DNA from: Rhizobium sp. SEMIA4064
GTDB lineage: Bacteria; Pseudomonadota; Alphaproteobacteria; Rhizobiales; Rhizobiaceae
NCBI RefSeq assembly: GCF_003025035.1
Contig: NZ_PYJN01000010.1
Location: forward strand, 96,789-160,788
Length of the DNA: 64,000 nucleotides
Direction of reading: 5' to 3'
Part shown: positions 28,095-37,785 of the stretch, one piece after another
How the letters are laid out: each line of letters starts with the position of its first letter
Numbering within the stretch: the stretch's first letter is position 1
Position numbers and translations under genes: made by a program
Notes under the pieces: model-generated
Told to the model about the DNA's origin: nothing
Databases searched by the model: none
What the model saw: only the letters and a program-made list of their open reading frames with translations

Positions 28095-29594
28095 TCAATC
28101 GTCTCCAATCTTGTGCCAGACGCGGCCGTCGCGCCCGATGAGCTCGTCCGCACAGGCCGGTCCCATGCTGCCCGGCGCGTAAGGGTCGGGTTTGCTGCCC
28201 TCGGCCCAGAGATCGAGGAAAGGTTGCACGGCCGCCCAGCCGGCTTCGATGCTGTCGGCGCGCTGGAACAGGGTTTGGTCGCCGACGAAGAGTTCGTAGA
28301 GCAGTGATTCATAGCCCGTCTGATGACCAATGTCGAAATGGTCGGCATAGCGGAAGTCGAGCTCGATCGGCGAGGTCTTCAATGCCAACCCCGGCGATTT
28401 GATGGAGATTCCCATCTGCAGCCCTTCGTTCGGCTGCACCTGAATGATCAGCTTGTTCGGCGGCAAGTCCGGTCGCGCGGCTACGCGGGGAAATTGCGCG
28501 AAAGGCACCTGTCGGAAGGTAATGACGACTTCAGTGTCACGCGCCCTCAAGGCCTTGCCCGTGCGCAGATAGAAGGGCACGCCTGCCCAGCGCCAGGTGT
28601 CGACGAAAAGTTTCAGCGCCACATAGGTTTCGGTATTGCTGTCTGGCGCGACATCCTGCGTCTCCATGTAGGCCGGCAGATCTTTGCCGTCGAGCTGCCC
28701 GGCGGTATAGGCACCGCGCACCGCGTTTTTCGCCGCCTCGTCCGGTGAGTAGCGGCGCAGCGCCTTCAGCACCTTGCCCTTTTCGTTGCGGACGGATTCT
28801 GCGTCGAAGCTGTTCGGCGGTTCCATGGCCACCATGGCAAGAAGCTGGAACAGATGGTTCGGCACCATATCGCGCAGAGCGCCCGTCGCGTCGTAGAACT
28901 TGCCGCGCGTACCGACATCCACCAATTCCGCCGCAGTGATCTGCACATGGTCGATGTAATTGTTGTTCCACAGGGCTTCGATCATCATGTTGGCAAAGCG
29001 CGTCGTCATGATGTTCTGCACCGTTTCCTTACCAAGGAAATGGTCGATGCGATAAACTTGGCTCTCATCCGCGCTGTGCAGAAGCGTCGCGTTCAGCATC
29101 TGCGCGGAAGCGAGGTCATGGCCGAACGGTTTCTCGATGGCGATGCGCCGGAAGACGCCGGCGGTTTCATCAAGAAGCCCATGCTCGGCGAGGCGGCTGG
29201 TGATGTCGCCGAAAAAGCGCGGCTGCACGGCAAAATAGAAAGCGGCATTGGCGCTCGGCGCCTGCCGCAGGCGCCTGGTGATTTCCTCATAGATTGCGCC
29301 CTGGGTGAAGTCTCCGGAAACATAGGAGATGCGCGTCTTCAACCTCTGCCAGGCGTCGCTCTGCTGCGCTTGCTCCATTCCGTTCGCGGCGAGGAAGGTG
29401 TCAAGACGCTCGACCAGGAACTCGTCGCCGCCGGGTTCGATGCTGACGCCGAGCACATGCACATCGTCGCCCAACATGCCGGCCTTGGTCATGTTGATCA
29501 GCGTCGGCATCAGCAGCCGGCGCGTCAGGTCGCCGGTTGCACCGAAGATGACGAGTGTCAGCGGTGGAGCGGGGGGGACGGTAAATCCGGTCAT
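28095..29594 (-). CDS. zwf: Glucose-6-phosphate 1-dehydrogenase
   Basis: This 499-residue enzyme oxidises glucose-6-phosphate to 6-phosphogluconolactone with NAD(P)+, the entry to the Entner-Doudoroff and pentose phosphate routes. The dinucleotide-binding loop VIFGATGDLTRRLLMPTL is near residue 12, AIEKPFGHDLASAQ follows, and the substrate/active-site motif YRIDHFLGKETVQN is intact. Length is normal. In many rhizobia zwf is followed by pgl and edd; here its neighbours are a phosphoesterase and a methyltransferase, so this may be a second copy. Confidence 0.95.
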   Translation of the reverse strand: MTGFTVPPAPPLTLVIFGATGDLTRRLLMPTLINMTKAGMLGDDVHVLGVSIEPGGDEFLVERLDTFLAANGMEQAQQSDAWQRLKTRISYVSGDFTQGAIYEEITRRLRQAPSANAAFYFAVQPRFFGDITSRLAEHGLLDETAGVFRRIAIEKPFGHDLASAQMLNATLLHSADESQVYRIDHFLGKETVQNIMTTRFANMMIEALWNNNYIDHVQITAAELVDVGTRGKFYDATGALRDMVPNHLFQLLAMVAMEPPNSFDAESVRNEKGKVLKALRRYSPDEAAKNAVRGAYTAGQLDGKDLPAYMETQDVAPDSNTETYVALKLFVDTWRWAGVPFYLRTGKALRARDTEVVITFRQVPFAQFPRVAARPDLPPNKLIIQVQPNEGLQMGISIKSPGLALKTSPIELDFRYADHFDIGHQTGYESLLYELFVGDQTLFQRADSIEAGWAAVQPFLDLWAEGSKPDPYAPGSMGPACADELIGRDGRVWHKIGDD

Positions 29595-29763
29595 GAATGC
29601 GCCTCCGTCTGGAATAGGGAGATCAGGTTTCTGGACGACATGAATCTTCTCCTTCAGCCGGTTGTGCTGATGCTGGGCGAGGATGTTCTAACCCAAGATC
29701 GAGAAAACCGGAATCGCTTTTCGAAAGGCGTTGCGCTCCGATGGACGATCCCATCGGCGGCCG

Positions 29764-30514
29764 CTACTTCTTCACAGCGATCATGAACAGCCGCGGAAAC
29801 CGCAGCAGGACTTTGCCGTCCACCAAGGGCGGATAGGCCTTTTCGATGCGTGCGAGATAGTCGACCGCAAAAGCATCGCGATGTTCGGCGCCGGCGTGAT
29901 CGAGATAGGGGCGCAAGCCCGTGCCCTTGACCCATTCGACGATGGCGGCGGCATTTTCCAATGGGTGATTGTAGTTGATGTGCCAGAGGTCGACGCGTGC
30001 AGACTTACCGATCAGCCGGGGGAAGGGGATTGCGGCGCACGCTCTTCTTTGCAAAAGCATCGCTCCACGGGCCGTTTTTCGCGGTCTCTTCCATCATCAG
30101 GTGGCTGAGTTCGGTCAGATTGTCCGGCATCTGGATGGCGAGCACACCTCCCGGCTTGAGCGCATCCATCAGCCGCTCGAAAATATCGAGATGATCAGGC
30201 AGCCATTGGAAGACGGCGTTGGCAAAGAGCAGATCGACAGGTTCTTCCGGCCGCCAGGTGGCAAGATCGGCCTTGAGAAACTCCATGCCGGGCATGCGTT
30301 TGCGGGCCGCTTCCAGCATATTCTCATCACTATCGAGGCCGGAGACGCCGGCGGCACCGTAGCGCTCGACGATGAGCTCCGTCGAATTGCCAGGCCCGCA
30401 GCCAAGATCGATGGCGCGATCTATGCGCTCCAACGGCACCTGCGCCAGCAGGTCGCGCGCCGGGCGCGTGCGTTCATCCTCGAACTTCACATATTGTCCG
30501 GCAGACCACGCCAT
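29764..30514 (-). pseudogene. tam: Trans-aconitate 2-methyltransferase, broken by a one-base insertion
   Basis: Two frames together give a Tam-like SAM-dependent methyltransferase of about 250 residues. The N-terminal frame (from 30514) has [20 protein letters not shown], the SAM motif [14 protein letters not shown] and [12 protein letters not shown]; the C-terminal frame has [20 protein letters not shown] and GTGLRPYLD, typical of Tam. The break is at a run of five G on the plus strand (30018-30022): one fewer G restores [16 protein letters not shown] in a single frame. The total length is 3n+1, which fits a single insertion. Tam methylates trans-aconitate, an inhibitor of aconitase. It may be a sequencing error instead of a true pseudogene. 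Confidence 0.85.
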
Positions 30515-30638
30515 GATCCTATCCTCTTCATCAGATTGCATCTTGTCGACTTTGCGCGGGTCGAGTTTGATCACTTCGAAGGCGAGATCGCCAGAGGCGA
30601 AGTTCTCGCCCCTATGCGGCAAATGGCCCAACCGCCTG

Positions 30639-31703
30639 CTATTTTCCCTTCACCGCTAGGATGCGTTTCGCGACCTCGTCCAGCGCTGCCGTATTGCGGG
30701 CGATGAGCTGTTGGGCGACGTTCGTAAGCGCCGTGATGTTACCGGCAGAGGCATCGTCCATTTCGTCATTGGCGCCGATGAGCGGGCCGTCGATACGGAA
30801 ATAGGCAAGCTTGCCGACATTGGCCGGTGTGACCTGCGTCGAGCCATCAACCATCTTCGTCTTGGCGGGGTTGAGCAGAGAATTGGCCTCGTAGGAGGCG
30901 GTCGATACCTGGCCTTGCATGAGGATAGAGATCAGCGGCGTGCCGTTGGCGGGGTTGATCCAGCCAAGTGCGCCCCAGCTCTTTGCCTGTTGATAGGGGA
31001 TAGGACGATTCTGCTGGCCGGTGCCGAGCGATAGAACCACGACGGAGTCGCGGCCCTTTTCCCAGCCCATCTTGCGAGCTTCGACATAGGCTGCAAGGAC
31101 GGGATCGTTGGCGAAAACGCCGCCATCGACCAGGGGAACGAGGCGGTTCGGATCATCGGCGGGTTTGGCGATGTTTTCGATCAGCGCCGGCTCGAAATAG
31201 CTCGGTGCCGCGGAGGTAGCGCGGCAAGCCTGCCAATAGCGGAAATGGCTGTTTTCATCGTCGGAATTGGTCATGATCAGCGCCTGGCGCGCCTTGATGT
31301 CGTAAGCGGTGATCAGCACCTTGGTCAGTCCGGCGGTGATTTCGGCGGTTCCTAACCGCGCCTGCAGCTTCGTTTCCAACGGCGTCGCATCGTAACGCTC
31401 CTCCGCAAGCCCGCCGAGATTGATGATTTTCGACAGTAGCGTCTTGCCGAAAATATCTTGCCCCTCCTTGGCATAGAGCGTGACGAGATCATCCGGTATG
31501 CAGGCCGCATAGCCGTTGCCGGAAGGGTGCGGGCAGGTGAGCCCGGCTGCGATGATGCCGCCGGTCGATGTGCCGGCGATCAGATCGAAGGCTTTGTGCA
31601 TCGGCAAGCCGCTCAGCCGCTTGGCGAGTTCGGCAACGACCAGCGCCGGAATAAGGCCGCGAATACCGCCGCCGTCGATGGATAGGATGAATCGCACCGT
31701 CAT
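30639..31703 (-). CDS. Patatin-like phospholipase
   Basis: This 354-residue protein is a patatin-type lipid acyl hydrolase. It has the oxyanion loop [18 protein letters not shown] near the N-terminus, the nucleophile serine in [13 protein letters not shown] (GxSxG), and the catalytic aspartate in [16 protein letters not shown]. The Ser-Asp dyad is therefore complete. No signal peptide is seen, so it is likely cytoplasmic. Related patatins serve as effectors in CBASS defence, but there is no cyclase or other defence gene nearby, so I call it simply a phospholipase. Confidence 0.9.
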   Translation of the reverse strand: MTVRFILSIDGGGIRGLIPALVVAELAKRLSGLPMHKAFDLIAGTSTGGIIAAGLTCPHPSGNGYAACIPDDLVTLYAKEGQDIFGKTLLSKIINLGGLAEERYDATPLETKLQARLGTAEITAGLTKVLITAYDIKARQALIMTNSDDENSHFRYWQACRATSAAPSYFEPALIENIAKPADDPNRLVPLVDGGVFANDPVLAAYVEARKMGWEKGRDSVVVLSLGTGQQNRPIPYQQAKSWGALGWINPANGTPLISILMQGQVSTASYEANSLLNPAKTKMVDGSTQVTPANVGKLAYFRIDGPLIGANDEMDDASAGNITALTNVAQQLIARNTAALDEVAKRILAVKGK

Positions 31704-31810
31704 GGAATTCCCCTCCTATATCTGCCCGTCGGCAAAGATAGCAGCGGCATGGCGTCGTTCAATGAAAGCGGAGCGGTTCGCGCCTACCTCTTCCGAGGGG
31801 GGAGGGAGGC

Positions 31811-32851
31811 CTAAAATCGTGTAATGACGCTGATCCCCGTGCCTTCCGCCTTGTCCAGTGCCATCAGTGCCGGCACGGCCTCTTCAAGGCTGATTTTGCG
31901 GCCGATCAGCTTTTGCGGGGCGATCTTGCCGGCGGCGAGCATGTCCAGCATGGCGTCGTAACGCCAGGCCTGCATGCCGTGGCTGCCGTAAATCTCGAGC
32001 TCATGCCCGATCACCTGCGCCATCGGGATCTGCGGCGCGGCATGCTCGCCGAGCATTAGGCCGACCTGCACATGCCGGCCGCGGCGGCGGAGATTCTTGA
32101 TCGAATTGAAGCAGGTGACGGGATGGCCGAGCGCATCGATCGACACATGCGCGCCGCCCTTGGTGATCTCGCGCACGGCCTCCGCGACATCGGCAACGCC
32201 CGCCGCATTGATCGCCGCCACCGCGCCGCATTCCCGCGCGAAGGCCAGCTTCTCGTCGGAAATATCAATGGCGATGGCATTCGCACCGAGGGCGCTTGCG
32301 ATCATGATGGCGGACAGGCCGACGCCGCCGCAGCCATGCACCGCGATCCATTCGCCTGGCCGGGTTCTGGCCTGGTCGGCGACGGCGCGAAAGGAGGTGG
32401 CGAAACGGCAGCCGAGGCTCGCCGCCGTCGCGTCGTCGATCGTCTCCGGCAAGCGCACCAGATTGGTGTCGGCATAATCGATCGCCACATATTCGGCGAA
32501 GGAGCCCCAATGGGTGAAGCCGGGCTGGAACTGGTTCGGGCAGACCTGCTGGTTGCCGGAATGGCATTCGGCGCAATGGCCGCAGCCGGAAACGAAGGGC
32601 ACGGTGACGCGGTCGCCGACCTTGAAACGGACGACGCCCCGGCCTGCCGCGACCACCTTGCCGGCAAGCTCATGGCCGGGCACATGCGGCAGCTTGATGT
32701 CGGGATCATGGCCCATCCAGCCATGCCAATCGCTGCGGCAAAGCCCTGTCGCGCCGACAGCGATAACGACGCCGTCCTCGCTTGGAGTGGGATCGGGAAG
32801 GGTACGAATCTCGGGCACGGCCTCGAAGGCCTCGTAGTACATAGCTTTCAT
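31811..32851 (-). CDS. Zinc-dependent alcohol dehydrogenase
   Basis: This protein of about 346 residues is a medium-chain zinc dehydrogenase. The catalytic-zinc residues appear in [10 protein letters not shown] and [13 protein letters not shown], the structural zinc cysteines in [16 protein letters not shown], and the nucleotide-binding region in [19 protein letters not shown]. The start at 32851 ([14 protein letters not shown]) is typical; the frame is open to 32911 but those residues are unlike the family. The substrate cannot be deduced. It is divergent from the aminotransferase gene. Confidence 0.9.
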   Translation of the reverse strand: MKAMYYEAFEAVPEIRTLPDPTPSEDGVVIAVGATGLCRSDWHGWMGHDPDIKLPHVPGHELAGKVVAAGRGVVRFKVGDRVTVPFVSGCGHCAECHSGNQQVCPNQFQPGFTHWGSFAEYVAIDYADTNLVRLPETIDDATAASLGCRFATSFRAVADQARTRPGEWIAVHGCGGVGLSAIMIASALGANAIAIDISDEKLAFARECGAVAAINAAGVADVAEAVREITKGGAHVSIDALGHPVTCFNSIKNLRRRGRHVQVGLMLGEHAAPQIPMAQVIGHELEIYGSHGMQAWRYDAMLDMLAAGKIAPQKLIGRKISLEEAVPALMALDKAEGTGISVITRF

Positions 32852-33059
32852 CGGAATCTCACGCGTTCTGCCGCCTTTGGTATGGCCCATCATTTTTCCT
32901 GATTCATCCATTCGTCAAGCTGTTGTTTCGGCGCATGAAAATTGCGCCGGGAATGCGGCTTCTGGCGCTTTGTTGCGAATGGATTTCGGGCCGCAATTTC
33001 CCCTTGACCCCCAGGTTGTGCGGGGATTTCCTTCTTGCCGCTTTCAGGAGGAAAAGATC

Positions 33060-33947
33060 ATGGCTGTCGATACATCCCCCCGCACCACAACCTGGACCTA
33101 TGTCGATGGAGAATGGCTCACCGGCAATCCGCCGCTGATCGGCCCGACCTCGCATGCCATGTGGCTAGGCTCGACGGTGTTCGACGGCGCGCGCTGGTTC
33201 GACGGTATCGCGCCCGATCTCGACCTTCATTGTCAGCGCATCAACCGCTCTGCGCTAGCCATGGGGCTGAAGCCGCTGAAGACGGCTGAAGAAATCGAAG
33301 CGCTCGCCTGGGAGGGCGTGAAGAGGTTCGACGGCAACACGCCAATTTACATCAAGCCGATGTATTGGGGCGAACACGGCTCGGCGGGCAGCATCGTTGC
33401 CGTCGATGCGGAATCGACTCGTTTCGCGCTCTGCCTGTTCGAAGCGCCGTTGGGTGGTCATGGCGGCGTGACGTTGACGGTCTCGCCCTTCCGCCGCCCG
33501 TCGCCGGAAACCGCAATGACCGACGCCAAAGCCGGCTCGCTCTATCCGAACAGCGGCCGCATGATCGTGGAAGCGAAGAAGCGCGGTTTCGACAATGCGC
33601 TGGTGCGCGATATGATCGGCAATGTCGTCGAGACTGCCTCCTCCAACGTTTTCATGGTGAAGGACGGCATCATCTACACGCCGGTCGCCAACCGCACGTT
33701 CCTCGCCGGCATCACCCGCGCCCGCGTCATGGGCCTGTTGCGCCGGGAAGGATTTGACGTGCGCGAGGAAACGCTGTCGGTTGAGCAATTCATGGCCGCC
33801 GACGAGATCTTCACCACCGGCAACTACTCGAAGGTCGTTTCGGTCAACCGCCTCGACGACCGCGAATTCCAGCAGGGTCCGGTCGCCCGCAAGGCGTTGG
33901 AACTTTACATGGACTGGGCTTACGGGCGCAGTGCCAGCGAGGAGTAG
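33060..33947 (+). CDS. Branched-chain-type (class IV) aminotransferase
   Basis: This 295-residue PLP enzyme has the fold-type IV signature: WLGSTVFDGARWFDG, the PLP-lysine segment TDAKAGSLYPNSGRMIVEAK, and ASSNVFMVKDGIIYTP plus GITRARVMGLLR that bind the cofactor phosphate. It most resembles IlvE-like branched-chain aminotransferases, though D-amino acid transaminase or aminodeoxychorismate lyase activity cannot be excluded. AGGAGGAAAAGATC precedes the ATG at 33060, an unusually strong ribosome site. It may contribute to leucine/valine turnover. Confidence 0.88.
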   Translation: MAVDTSPRTTTWTYVDGEWLTGNPPLIGPTSHAMWLGSTVFDGARWFDGIAPDLDLHCQRINRSALAMGLKPLKTAEEIEALAWEGVKRFDGNTPIYIKPMYWGEHGSAGSIVAVDAESTRFALCLFEAPLGGHGGVTLTVSPFRRPSPETAMTDAKAGSLYPNSGRMIVEAKKRGFDNALVRDMIGNVVETASSNVFMVKDGIIYTPVANRTFLAGITRARVMGLLRREGFDVREETLSVEQFMAADEIFTTGNYSKVVSVNRLDDREFQQGPVARKALELYMDWAYGRSASEE

Positions 33948-34031
33948 TCGGAAATAATTAAATTAGGCGATGCGAAGATAGCATTTGTGGTAAAATGACG
34001 TCGGCCGGCGAAAGCTATTGAGGAGGCCGAC

Positions 34032-34154
34032 ATGAAAATTTCCCTTCCGTCTTCCATCTATCTCTTCGACTATTACAGGCTGTTCCTACAGCTCTGTGTT
34101 ATCGCGGCGACGGGGTTCGTCATCTATTCGATGCTGTTCGGGTTCACGTGGTGA
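34032..34154 (+). CDS. Small membrane protein, 40 residues
   Basis: This short gene encodes 40 residues with one hydrophobic segment, LFLQLCVIAATGFVIYSMLF, close to the C-terminus. TTGAGGAGGCCGAC directly upstream of the ATG at 34032 is a strong ribosome site, which is the main evidence that it is real. No family is recognised. It lies between the aminotransferase and the DUF1488 gene on the same strand and may be cotranscribed with the latter. Confidence 0.6.
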   Translation: MKISLPSSIYLFDYYRLFLQLCVIAATGFVIYSMLFGFTW

Positions 34155-34223
34155 TGTCGAAGCAACGGAGGCCGAAGGTTCCGATGGAGCCGTCGGGTAC
34201 GCTTTGTTCAGAGGAGGTCGACG

Positions 34224-34475
34224 ATGAGTCTGAGCTTTCCGAACCGGAGCCGTAGCTATGACGCCTCGGCGCGTCGTATCCGTTTCAGCGGATACGACGG
34301 CATGTTTGAGGTCCCGTTTCTGGTAGAAGTGGATGTCTTTCCGAATGCCAAGTCAGAAGCAGGCTATCTCGCCGCTTTCGACGCCGGACGCGACGCGATT
34401 CAGAAGGTGGCCACAAGGGCCTATAGCTATGGCGGCCGGCGCATATACATCCTGACGCCGAACGATTTTCGCTAG
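34224..34475 (+). CDS. DUF1488 family protein
   Basis: This 83-residue protein begins SLSFPNRSRSYDASARRIRF and continues FSGYDGMFEVPFLVEVDVF, the typical DUF1488 pattern with the SRSYD and aromatic-DG features. The function of the family is unknown. GAGGAGGTCGACG precedes the ATG. It is convergent with the MFS transporter gene, with only four bases between the stops. Confidence 0.85.
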   Translation: MSLSFPNRSRSYDASARRIRFSGYDGMFEVPFLVEVDVFPNAKSEAGYLAAFDAGRDAIQKVATRAYSYGGRRIYILTPNDFR

Positions 34476-34479
34476 CGAA

Positions 34480-35712
34480 TTATTCCGCTTCTCTCTTCGG
34501 GCTGACCCACCAGCAATAGATCGCGCCGATCGCCAGCAGCACGCAGGTTCCGAGAAACACGGCGCGCATGCCGACATGGCCGCCGACGAAGCCGCCCATG
34601 ACGGGGCCGGCCACCTGACCGACATACTGCGAGGAGATCGAAAGACCGAGGATGCCCCCGGCCGCCGCGTCCGGTACGTTGAGGCGGATGACGGCGGTGA
34701 TGCAGGGCAGGAGCCCGCCGAGCGCGATGCCCATTAGGAAGCGCAGCACAATCAGTTGCCAGGCCGAGGTGACGAAAGCCTGCGGGATCAACATCAGCGC
34801 CGCTGCCGCAAGCGCCGCCGTGATCACCGTCCAATGGCCAATGCGATCGGCAAGCTTGCCGAGCCATGATGCTGAGAGGATGCTGCCAAGGGCGGCCGCA
34901 GCCATGACCACGCCCGAAATCATCGTGACATTTGCGCCGTCGACGAACTGAGCGACATAGACGGTAATGATCGGCTCGATCGACATATTGGCGAGCATCA
35001 GCAGCAGGCCGATCGTCAACATGGCGATAGCAGGCTGTTTGTCTGGTATGGAAGTCCAGCTACCGCTCGCTTTAGCAGCCTTCTTTCGCGCCGGCGATTT
35101 CTCTTCCTTGATCAGGAAGGTGGTCGCCAGGAAGGTGAAGAAGATCACGCCACCGGCGAGCAGGAAAGTGCCGCGAATGCCGATCACGGGCGGCAACGCG
35201 CCGCCGATCAGAGGTCCGACCAGATTGCCGGCCATGATGCCGGAGGACAAGACGCCGAGCGCCCAGGCCGAGCGATGTTTCGGCGTCTGGGTTGCCACCA
35301 GCACCATCGAGCCGGAGGCATAACCACCGGCGAGCCCGGTAAACAGGCGCAGCGCCACCAATTCCCAGACACTGCCTGCCATTCCCATCAGCGAGATCGC
35401 CACCGTCATGCCGAGGCTCGCGCGCACCAGCATCAGCTTGCGGCCATAGATATCGCCGAGCCGGCCCCAGAGGGGCGCGACGAAGGCGGCAGCAAAGAAG
35501 GTGGCACCATAGGCGATGCCGGACCATTGCACGATCGCCGCCTTGTCAGCGACGCCAAGCTCCTCGACGTAGAGCGGTAGGAAGGGAAGCAACAGCGTCA
35601 TCGCCACGATGGTGGTGAAGGAGCCGATGAGGCAGATGATCAGATTCCGCATCCAATAGGCGGTTTCCGGTTCGGCCGGCGCGGCCGCATCCCATCTTGT
35701 CTCAGCAGTCAT
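34480..35712 (-). CDS. MFS transporter, multidrug-efflux type
   Basis: This 410-residue protein has twelve probable membrane segments and MFS signatures: WGRLGDIYGRKLMLVRAS in the loop after helix 2 and a related WLGKLADRIGHW in the second half. A cytoplasmic loop after helix 6 is lysine-rich (KEEKSPARKKAAKASG). It most resembles TetA/Bcr-type drug-proton antiporters. The AraC-type regulator immediately upstream on the same strand, 161 bases away, may control it. The substrate is unknown. Confidence 0.88.
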   Translation of the reverse strand: MTAETRWDAAAPAEPETAYWMRNLIICLIGSFTTIVAMTLLLPFLPLYVEELGVADKAAIVQWSGIAYGATFFAAAFVAPLWGRLGDIYGRKLMLVRASLGMTVAISLMGMAGSVWELVALRLFTGLAGGYASGSMVLVATQTPKHRSAWALGVLSSGIMAGNLVGPLIGGALPPVIGIRGTFLLAGGVIFFTFLATTFLIKEEKSPARKKAAKASGSWTSIPDKQPAIAMLTIGLLLMLANMSIEPIITVYVAQFVDGANVTMISGVVMAAAALGSILSASWLGKLADRIGHWTVITAALAAAALMLIPQAFVTSAWQLIVLRFLMGIALGGLLPCITAVIRLNVPDAAAGGILGLSISSQYVGQVAGPVMGGFVGGHVGMRAVFLGTCVLLAIGAIYCWWVSPKREAE

Positions 35713-35873
35713 TTCTTGGCCTTTGCATTCAACGTGTAAAATAATTCCTGGTGACCGGAGGCAAGGATATGCCCCTTCGCGTTTCAGCTCGTTCGAGCTT
35801 TTATTCGCCAGGGTCTAACAGATCGTCTTAGTACCCCGGCGTACGTAAACGCTCAAACTTCGTCCGAAAACGC

Positions 35874-36686
35874 TCAACTGTTCCGCAGTCGTTCGGCGAA
35901 GCGGCGGGGAGAGCGGTAGCCGGTGGCAAGGGCGGCTTCGCGCAGCGACAATCCATCTTCGGTCAGCAGCGTGGTCGCCAGAGCGACGCGTTCGCTTGCC
36001 ATCACGTCGCGCAGCGACGAACCTTCCTGCGAGAGACGGCGCCGCAGCGTCGCGTTGCTGGTGCCGAGCTCGGCGGCGATGAGATCGGCAGTCCAAGCGC
36101 GGTCCGGCTGCCAGCGCACCAGCGCACGCACGGCTTCGGCCGTTGTTTCCGGCGAAGCGGGCAGGGTGCCCCGCATGCCGAGAACCATCAGCACCTCCAT
36201 CAGGCGGTGCTCGATCAGGGCAGTCGGCAGCTCACCGGACGCGATACCTTCACCGGCATGGTGGATTGCTGCGGCGAGCACCGGATCGAGCGGCAGGTCG
36301 ATCTGCGATGCGACGTGCTTGGTTGGAAAGCTCCTGACGGCGCGGCGCACGAGTTCGTCCGGAAAGCTGATGAAGATGGCGCGATAGACACCGCTCTGCG
36401 GATCGGGATCGTTGACGACATCGCCGCGCCAGCCGGCGGGCAGGACCAGCACTGTACCGGCTGGAAAGCGCAGATGCCGCCCCATGCTCAGCACATCCTT
36501 GCAGCCCTCGACGAGAACGACGATCGAAACCTGGGAAAAGGTCGAGCCGGCAATGCGCTCACGCTGCCGGGTCACGAAGGTGAAGAGCGAGGAATAGTTT
36601 TTCTCGTCAGCCGGCATTGTAACCGGCCGATTGTCCTTCCCCGCCAGGCGGCGCAGCTTTTCCAATATTTGATGAGCCTCCGGCAT
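35874..36686 (-). CDS. AraC-family transcriptional regulator
   Basis: This protein of about 270 residues has an N-terminal cupin-like sensor (FTFVTRQRERIAGSTFSQVS ... GRHLRFPAGTVLVLPAGWRG) and a C-terminal double helix-turn-helix: WTADLIAAELGTSNATLRRR and LSLREAALATGYRSPRRFAE. The start at 36686 follows AGGAAGCGGTCGCC; the frame is open to 36758 but the extra residues look non-coding. Its position upstream of the MFS gene suggests control of that transporter. The inducer is unknown. Confidence 0.88.
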   Translation of the reverse strand: MPEAHQILEKLRRLAGKDNRPVTMPADEKNYSSLFTFVTRQRERIAGSTFSQVSIVVLVEGCKDVLSMGRHLRFPAGTVLVLPAGWRGDVVNDPDPQSGVYRAIFISFPDELVRRAVRSFPTKHVASQIDLPLDPVLAAAIHHAGEGIASGELPTALIEHRLMEVLMVLGMRGTLPASPETTAEAVRALVRWQPDRAWTADLIAAELGTSNATLRRRLSQEGSSLRDVMASERVALATTLLTEDGLSLREAALATGYRSPRRFAERLRNS

Positions 36687-36870
36687 GGCGACCGCTTCCT
36701 GCTGATATCGATTGTGACGATAATCTGGACCACGCCACGGGCGCTGCCAAGTCCGCAAAGCGCCTTGTCGGTTCTGTCACATCATGATATAAACTGATTG
36801 CATTTCGCAATCGGATTGCCGGCGGCCAAATCGATGACCAAAGCGGCTGCCGGATAGGAGGAGATGCATC

Positions 36871-37215
36871 ATGAGCACTCTTGATACTGCCCGCTGCGAC
36901 ACCGTGCGGCGGCTTTATGCCGCCTATGTCGCGCAACATCCCGATGTCGTCCGCCCGATGTTGACCAGCGATTTTACCTTTTCCAGCCCGCGCGACGATC
37001 ACATCGACCGCGACCAATATTTTAGACATTGCTGGCCGAAGGAGAAGGTCTTCCGCGCCATTCATATCGAACATCTCGTGCCGGACCGCGATGAGGTGAT
37101 CGTCGGTTACCGCGCCGAAAAGATGGACGGAGACAGCTTTCGCAATGTGGAGGTAATCCGTTTTACCGGCGACAGGATTGCCGAGGTGAATGTCTATTTC
37201 GGACGTAACGTCTAA
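36871..37215 (+). CDS. SnoaL/NTF2-like protein
   Basis: This 114-residue protein has the NTF2-like alpha+beta barrel pattern: VRRLYAAYVAQHPDVVRPML at the N-terminus, DFTFSSPRDDHIDRDQYFRH in the middle and RFTGDRIAEVNVYFG at the end. Members act as small-molecule isomerases, cyclases or binding domains; no specific function can be assigned. AGGAGGAGATGCATC gives a strong ribosome site. It is divergent from the AraC gene and followed by a hairpin. Confidence 0.82.
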   Translation: MSTLDTARCDTVRRLYAAYVAQHPDVVRPMLTSDFTFSSPRDDHIDRDQYFRHCWPKEKVFRAIHIEHLVPDRDEVIVGYRAEKMDGDSFRNVEVIRFTGDRIAEVNVYFGRNV

Positions 37216-37221
37216 GAGATA

Positions 37222-37248
37222 ATGGGCCAGCCCGAAAAGCCGGCCCAT
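37222..37248. terminator. Hairpin between convergent genes
   Basis: ATGGGCC (37222-37228) pairs with GGCCCAT (37242-37248). It lies seven bases after the NTF2-like stop and nine bases before the end of the opposing gene, so it probably works in both directions. Confidence 0.65.
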
Positions 37249-37256
37249 CACTCAAC

Positions 37257-37763
37257 TCACACTCTCGCTTTGGATAGCGCATGGCCGCGATGGATCGTCC
37301 AGGCTTGCAGGAGGCTGCCGGCGGCGAACAGGATCAGCCAGGAGAGCAAGGCCATCTGTACGGGCGGCGAATCCGGGCCGTTGCCGATCGGATGCGACGG
37401 CGGCAACCGCGAGAGCGTTTCGTTGATGCCGGGAACCCAGAGCAGGAAATAGGTGAAGGACAGGCCGAATGCCTTCAGATATGCCCGCAGCCGGCCGAGA
37501 AAGCTCAATCTCTCCTGCAAAATTGCGGCTGCTGCCACCAGCAGAGCCATGATGCCGAGCGCATGCCCAGGATTGAACCCGCCTGTCGAGGAAAGGCCGA
37601 AGGAGGTCACCACCGACAGCGCCAATCCACCGAGATAGATCTTTCCCGATCGCCTCTCGGGCTGGATGCCGCCATGCCTGGCAAAGCTGTAGAGCCCTGC
37701 AACGATCGGAACGAAGCTGATGGCAGTGTGGAGTTCGCCGAGCAAAGAAAGAGGGGCAGGCAT
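37257..37763 (-). CDS. Multi-pass membrane protein of unknown function
   Basis: This 168-residue protein has about four to five membrane segments, including ELHTAISFVPIVAGLYSFA, GLALSVVTSFGLSS, ALGIMALLVAAAAILQ and a C-terminal MALLSWLILFAAGSLLQAW. A histidine in the first segment (LHTAIS) and another in GFNPGHALG resemble heme-ligand spacing in b-type membrane proteins, but this is only suggestive. Upstream, from about 37786, are repeated TetR-like operator half-sites, so expression is probably repressed by a TetR-type protein encoded elsewhere. Confidence 0.8.
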   Translation of the reverse strand: MPAPLSLLGELHTAISFVPIVAGLYSFARHGGIQPERRSGKIYLGGLALSVVTSFGLSSTGGFNPGHALGIMALLVAAAAILQERLSFLGRLRAYLKAFGLSFTYFLLWVPGINETLSRLPPSHPIGNGPDSPPVQMALLSWLILFAAGSLLQAWTIHRGHALSKARV

Positions 37764-37785
37764 AATGGTTTCCTTTGTATATCGA

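Noticed and set aside
30639..31703. Patatin gene as part of a CBASS-type defence system
   Set aside because: No cyclase, Cap2/Cap3 or other defence genes are near it; the neighbours are metabolic.
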